Shown piece after piece: positions 5,959 to 9,127 of a stretch of DNA of 9,127 nucleotides (its first letter is position 1; every line of letters starts with the position of its first letter). The stretch comes from an uncultured Erysipelotrichaceae bacterium (GTDB lineage Bacteria; Bacillota_I; Bacilli_A; Erysipelotrichales; Erysipelotrichaceae): assembly GCA_902795875.1 (NCBI GenBank), contig CADBND010000212.1:1-9127 (forward strand). Reading direction: 5' to 3'. Both the position numbers and the translations under genes were made by a program. The notes under the pieces were generated by a model. It was not told the origin of the DNA. It saw only the letters and a list, made by a program, of their open reading frames with translations, and ran no database searches.

Positions 5959-6880
5959 GCCGGTATACGTCTTTTCCGGTTTTCTCGATTCCGGAAAAAC
6001 GCGAGCGATCAAGGGGACATTATATAATCCTCGCTTCAACGAAGGGGAAGCGACCCTGATCCTTTGTTTCGAACAGGGTGACGAGGAATACGACGAAAAG
6101 TTTCTCAAGATCACCAATACGCAGGTGCTTTATCTTGATTCGATAAAGGATCTGACGATTCAGAAACAAAAGGAGATCGACAAGAAATACTCTTTTGAAC
6201 GTATCTTTATCGAACTCAACGGTATGGAAGACGACAATATCCTTTACAATACCGGTTTTATCAGCAACTGGGAGCTCGCTCAAACTTTGACAACGATCGA
6301 TGCATCGAAATTCCAGATGTATCTGACCAATATGCGCCAGTTCCTGTACAATCATGTGGTGAATGCGGAAGTGGTCATCCTGAATCGTTCGGATGATGTC
6401 GATAAAAGATATCTTCGCAACAATCTGAAGTCGATCAACCAGTATATCGAACTGATCTTTGAAGACAAGGAGGGTAATGTCACCAATAAGATCGAGGACG
6501 AACTCTTCGATGTCTCCAAGGATCTGGATATCTCGGATATCGATTACGGTCTGTGGTTCATGGATGCGATCGACAATCCGCAGAAATACGACAAAAAGAA
6601 ATTGACCATCAAAGTCAAATATGCCGGAAAGGTCGAGGACACGGACAATGTCCTGATCATGGGCAGAAAGGCACTGGTGTGCTGTGCACAGGATATTACG
6701 GATATCGCCATTCCCTGTATCGGTCTGAACGAGAATGACATAGATAAAGACAAGTACTACACATTGAGCGGTACTTCCTTATGCATACAAAATGATGAAG
6801 GCATGGAGATGTGTGCCCTGAAAGTCGATCATTTCAAAGAGGCGGAAACGCCTAAGGAAGAACTCGTCACTTTCAACTAG
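5951..6880 (+). CDS. Degenerate CobW-like GTPase with DUF1980/YcgQ-like C-terminal domain
   Basis: A 309-residue protein. The N-terminal half is CobW-like: Walker A GFLDSGKT at 10-17 (Arg18 replaces the second Thr), a Walker B-like IFIELNG at 85-91, and NRSD at 145-148 matching NKxD. It lacks both the CxCC motif and the ENEFGE switch, so it is a divergent paralogue of its neighbour. The C-terminal part (about 216-309) does not look like CobW_C. It has a beta-rich stretch with IMGRKALVCCAQD (236-248), then SGTSLCIQ and a tail LKVDHFKEAETPKEELV. This resembles the C-terminal OB-fold of DUF1980/TIGR03943 (YcgQ-like) proteins, where a GRxxxxCCxxD motif is typical. GAGGA at 5938-5942 and the 8-base overlap support the start. 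It probably works with the preceding CobW protein, perhaps as a hetero-oligomer in metal handling. The function is inferred. Confidence 0.8.
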   Translation: MIKPVYVFSGFLDSGKTRAIKGTLYNPRFNEGEATLILCFEQGDEEYDEKFLKITNTQVLYLDSIKDLTIQKQKEIDKKYSFERIFIELNGMEDDNILYNTGFISNWELAQTLTTIDASKFQMYLTNMRQFLYNHVVNAEVVILNRSDDVDKRYLRNNLKSINQYIELIFEDKEGNVTNKIEDELFDVSKDLDISDIDYGLWFMDAIDNPQKYDKKKLTIKVKYAGKVEDTDNVLIMGRKALVCCAQDITDIAIPCIGLNENDIDKDKYYTLSGTSLCIQNDEGMEMCALKVDHFKEAETPKEELVTFN

Positions 6881-6891
6881 GAGGTCTCATG
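6879..6891 (+). promoter_or_regulatory. Strong Shine-Dalgarno of uppP
   Basis: AGGAGGT at 6879-6885 overlaps the TAG stop of the previous gene and precedes the ATG at 6889 by 3 bases. It is the strongest ribosome binding site in the operon, though the spacing is short. Confidence 0.75.
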
Positions 6892-7725
6892 AACATTATC
6901 AAGGCTATATTATTCGGGGTCATCGAAGGTATCACGGAGTGGATGCCTGTTTCTTCGACTGCGCATATGAAGATACTGAACGTTTTCTTTCCTTTGGACG
7001 TTTCACCGGAATTCTACGAGGTTTTTGAAGTCGTCATTCAGCTCGGTGCGATCATCGCTTTACTTCTGGTGTTCTGGAATAAGATATGGCCTTTCGGAAA
7101 GACCCGCAATCCTCTGGGAAAGGGTATCCTGTCTTCCGTCCGCAAGGATAAGTTCATCCTTTGGCTGAAGATCATAGTTGCCTGCTTGCCGGTCATTGTT
7201 TTCGAACTGGTCCTTGATGATCTTTTCACTTTTATCAATGCGGACAACGAGATGACATTCATCGGTCTGGCACTGGTTTTGATCGGCATTGTATTTATTG
7301 TTGTGGAATACCGCATCAAAGACAAAGAGCCGACTGTAGATTCAACACGTTCGATCACTTATATGCAAGCCCTGATCATCGGACTTGCGCAGCTTATCGC
7401 AGCGATCTTCCCGGGCGTTTCCCGCTCCGGTGCGACGATCATCGCTTCCTTATTGCTGGGGATCTCCCGCCCGACAGCAACGGAATTCACATTCGAAGTT
7501 GCCATTCCGGTCATGTTTGGCGCAAGCCTGATGGAGATCCTTAAGTTTTCAGGGACCGTCTCTTTCTATGAGATCGTGACGCTTCTTGTCGGTTGTGTCA
7601 GCGCATTTGCCGTATCTTTGTTTATGATCCGATTCGTTCTGAATTACATCAAAAAGAATTCTTTCACCATTTTCGGTATATACAGAGTCTTGCTTGGACT
7701 GATCGTGTTGATATTTTTAAGATAA
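6889..7725 (+). CDS. uppP: Undecaprenyl-diphosphatase (BacA/UppP family)
   Basis: An integral membrane phosphatase that turns undecaprenyl diphosphate into the monophosphate carrier used for peptidoglycan and other envelope polymers; overproduction of the family gives bacitracin resistance. At 278 residues it has the usual length. The first signature EGITEWMPVSSTAHM (13-27) contains Glu13, Glu17 and His26, and the second, PGVSRSGAT at 175-183, contains Arg179. Both active-site motifs of the family are complete. Several hydrophobic segments (for example about 49-63, 93-110, 123-140, 160-175, 203-220, 225-250 and 260-277) fit the polytopic fold. It is the fourth gene of the operon, 8 bases after the CobW-like gene and 1 base before the CcdA fusion. 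Its place beside metal-chaperone GTPases is unusual, and the link may be only co-expression. Confidence 0.96.
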   Translation: MNIIKAILFGVIEGITEWMPVSSTAHMKILNVFFPLDVSPEFYEVFEVVIQLGAIIALLLVFWNKIWPFGKTRNPLGKGILSSVRKDKFILWLKIIVACLPVIVFELVLDDLFTFINADNEMTFIGLALVLIGIVFIVVEYRIKDKEPTVDSTRSITYMQALIIGLAQLIAAIFPGVSRSGATIIASLLLGISRPTATEFTFEVAIPVMFGASLMEILKFSGTVSFYEIVTLLVGCVSAFAVSLFMIRFVLNYIKKNSFTIFGIYRVLLGLIVLIFLR

Positions 7726-7726
7726 T

Positions 7727-8887
7727 ATGGACCTGAAGAATCTGGGCGGATTATTTCTGGAAGGGCTTCTGTCTTTCTTCTCACCCTGTGTATTGCCTAT
7801 GATCCCCTTATACATGTCTTATCTGGCAGGGGACCATAAGCACAGTGATGAAGAAGGGAAAGTTCATTATGACAAAGGAAAGGTCTTTTTTTCTACGTTT
7901 TTCTTTGTGCTGGGAATCTGTCTGACATTCGTCATCCTTTCTTTGTCGATCGATGTATTGAGCGGTTTTCTCGACCGTTATTCACAGATCATCTCTTTGA
8001 TTGGCGGGACACTTCTGATCGTATTTGGACTTCATGAGTGCGGTCTCATACATATCGATCTGCTCAACAGGGAGTTCAAGCTTAAGCTTCCTTTGGGACT
8101 GGAAAAGATGGATTTCCTCAAGGCTTTCCTGCTTGGCTTTGTGTTTTCGCTGGGCTGGTCGCCTTGTATCGGTCCGCTTCTGGCGAATGCGCTATTGGTA
8201 GCGGCAACTTCCGCAAATGGATATGTATATCTGATCGCTTACGGACTGGGACTGATCGTTCCGTTTCTGATCACCGGCCTTTTTACAGAAAAAGTCCTCG
8301 ATCTGATTGGCCGAAACAAGAAGAAATTTCGCTATGTGATGATCGCTGCAGGAGTCGTTTTGATTCTGTTTGGCATGAATATGATCAGGACTGCTTCTTC
8401 GCAGATTCTGGCTATGAAAGATCTGAATGATCATACGGCGAACAGCGAAGAGAACGATATCGGAGCCTATCTGATCGATTACGAATTTGAAGATGTGAGT
8501 GGAAATAAAGTGAAACTTTCCGACCATAAGGGAAAGTATGTGATGTTGAACTTCACAACGACCTGGTGCACCTATTGCAAGGTAGAGATCCCGGAGTATC
8601 AGGAGTTCTCCAAAAATGAAGAGGTGGATTGTTTCTATGTCATGGCACCGGCCAATGAAACGGGTGGTTTAAAGGATATTGTAGATTTCGTAAAAGAAAA
8701 TGATCTGCAGCTGCCGGTCGTCATTGATACAGAAAATGTACTGTTCTATTATTGCGGGGTCAATTCCTATCCGACGACCTATATTATCGATCCGGATGGA
8801 CATTTCATCCTTTATACGAGCGGCGCAATGTCGGTGGATGGATTTGAGTCTTTCTTCCAATATGCCAAGGATCTGAAGAAAGACTGA
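7727..8887 (+). CDS. CcdA-type thiol-reductant transporter fused to a TlpA/ResA-like thioredoxin domain
   Basis: A 386-residue membrane protein. Residues 1-222 form a six-helix CcdA/DsbD-type core with the paired cysteines in FSPCVLP (Cys21) and WSPCIGP (Cys147), which carry electrons from cytoplasmic thioredoxin across the membrane. After a linker (about 223-246), residues 247-386 are a TlpA/ResA-like thioredoxin fold with WCTYC at 280-284 (Cys281, Cys284) and the cis-proline motif YPTTY at 348-352. With six helices the C-terminal domain should be extracytoplasmic, so channel and reductase are joined as in a minimal DsbD. Possible clients are methionine sulfoxide reductase, cytochrome c maturation proteins or other exported thiol proteins; none is visible here. 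There is no clear Shine-Dalgarno, and the start lies 1 base after the uppP stop, which suggests reinitiation. The cytoplasmic loop between helices 1 and 2 contains three His (37, 39, 47). Confidence 0.93.
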   Translation: MDLKNLGGLFLEGLLSFFSPCVLPMIPLYMSYLAGDHKHSDEEGKVHYDKGKVFFSTFFFVLGICLTFVILSLSIDVLSGFLDRYSQIISLIGGTLLIVFGLHECGLIHIDLLNREFKLKLPLGLEKMDFLKAFLLGFVFSLGWSPCIGPLLANALLVAATSANGYVYLIAYGLGLIVPFLITGLFTEKVLDLIGRNKKKFRYVMIAAGVVLILFGMNMIRTASSQILAMKDLNDHTANSEENDIGAYLIDYEFEDVSGNKVKLSDHKGKYVMLNFTTTWCTYCKVEIPEYQEFSKNEEVDCFYVMAPANETGGLKDIVDFVKENDLQLPVVIDTENVLFYYCGVNSYPTTYIIDPDGHFILYTSGAMSVDGFESFFQYAKDLKKD

Positions 8888-9127
8888 TCACAGATCATTA
8901 TTATCAGGAATATAAGAATCAAAGATAAAGCATTGATAATAGGGCTTTATCTTTTTATATTGTTCATTCGATTTCACTGTCCAGGCGATGCATTCACCTT
9001 TGAAGATCTTTGAGACAATGCGGAAAGAGAGATTCTTATATGCGACACAATCATAGGCAATATAGTCAGGACGGGTGAGAAAGTTCATAAGCAGATTGGT
9101 CAGCACAAACTTCACAGGAAGGGGAAG
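8888..9127 (-). CDS. Glycerophosphodiester phosphodiesterase family protein (C-terminal part only)
   Basis: The frame is open from the right edge of the window to the TGA at 8890-8888 and gives the last 79 residues of a longer protein; the true start is outside. The visible part has PDYIAYDCVAY, then a beta-strand with AWTVKSNEQYKKIKPY and a final strand CFIFDSYIPD. This order (helix, PDxIxYD, xxWTVxSxEE, IIFDxxxP) fits the end of the GDPD TIM-barrel family, which hydrolyses glycerophosphodiesters to glycerol-3-phosphate and an alcohol. The catalytic His/Glu residues lie in the missing N-terminal part, so activity cannot be judged. Its stop directly abuts the stop of the CcdA fusion gene. The GTG at 9115 is an internal codon, not the start. 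Confidence 0.75.
   Translation of the reverse strand, partial: LPLPVKFVLTNLLMNFLTRPDYIAYDCVAYKNLSFRIVSKIFKGECIAWTVKSNEQYKKIKPYYQCFIFDSYIPDNNDL
8921..8956 (+). terminator. Rho-independent terminator of the five-gene operon, inside the GDPD-like gene
   Basis: A perfect 11-base inverted repeat, AAAGATAAAGC (8921-8931) and GCTTTATCTTT (8944-8954), surrounds a 12-base loop, and the T run continues to 8956. It lies 33 bases after the CcdA-fusion stop and reads on the plus strand. The stem is AT-rich (3 G-C pairs), so efficiency may be moderate. The same bases encode C-terminal residues of the convergent gene. Confidence 0.7.

Overview
The window looks like part of a Bacillota chromosome, most likely an Erysipelotrichia- or Clostridia-like gut or oral lineage. 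Three things suggest this: a GlgD-type glycogen gene, tightly packed operons with AGGAGG-like ribosome binding sites, and a CobW/PPC/UppP/CcdA gene set. The lineage is an inference; no rRNA or taxonomic marker is present. I see no insertion sequences, prophage genes, CRISPR arrays, tRNAs or rRNAs, and no gene-free stretch longer than about 30 bases.

Layout. (1) 1-3879, plus strand: the 3' half of glgD, then glgA and glgB, coupled by 1-base and 11-base overlaps. This is the distal end of a glycogen synthesis operon; glgC is probably upstream of the window. (2) 3865-4533, minus strand: an AlkD-like HEAT-repeat DNA glycosylase whose 3' end overlaps the glgB 3' end by 15 bases. (3) 4564-8887, plus strand: a compact five-gene operon. 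It holds a stand-alone PPC/DUF296 protein, a CobW-type GTPase with a striking His/Asp/Glu tract, a second degenerate CobW-like GTPase with a different C-terminal domain, undecaprenyl-diphosphatase (uppP), and a CcdA-thioredoxin fusion. (4) 8888-9127, minus strand: the 3' end of a glycerophosphodiester phosphodiesterase-like gene, abutting the previous stop codon with no spacer.

How the genes work together. GlgD/GlgA/GlgB make and branch glycogen. The five-gene operon joins a likely metallochaperone GTPase pair to a putative metal-binding PPC protein, an envelope lipid-carrier phosphatase and a membrane thiol-reductant exporter. One reading is a metal-allocation and extracytoplasmic redox operon, but the functional link is inferred from co-location only.

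The most interesting points are: the second CobW-like protein, whose C-terminal part resembles the OB-fold end of DUF1980/YcgQ proteins; the complementary loss of GTPase motifs in the two paralogues; the roughly 30-base divergent promoter region with a dyad and a probable leaderless start; and two plus-strand terminators buried inside the 3' coding ends of the converging minus-strand genes.
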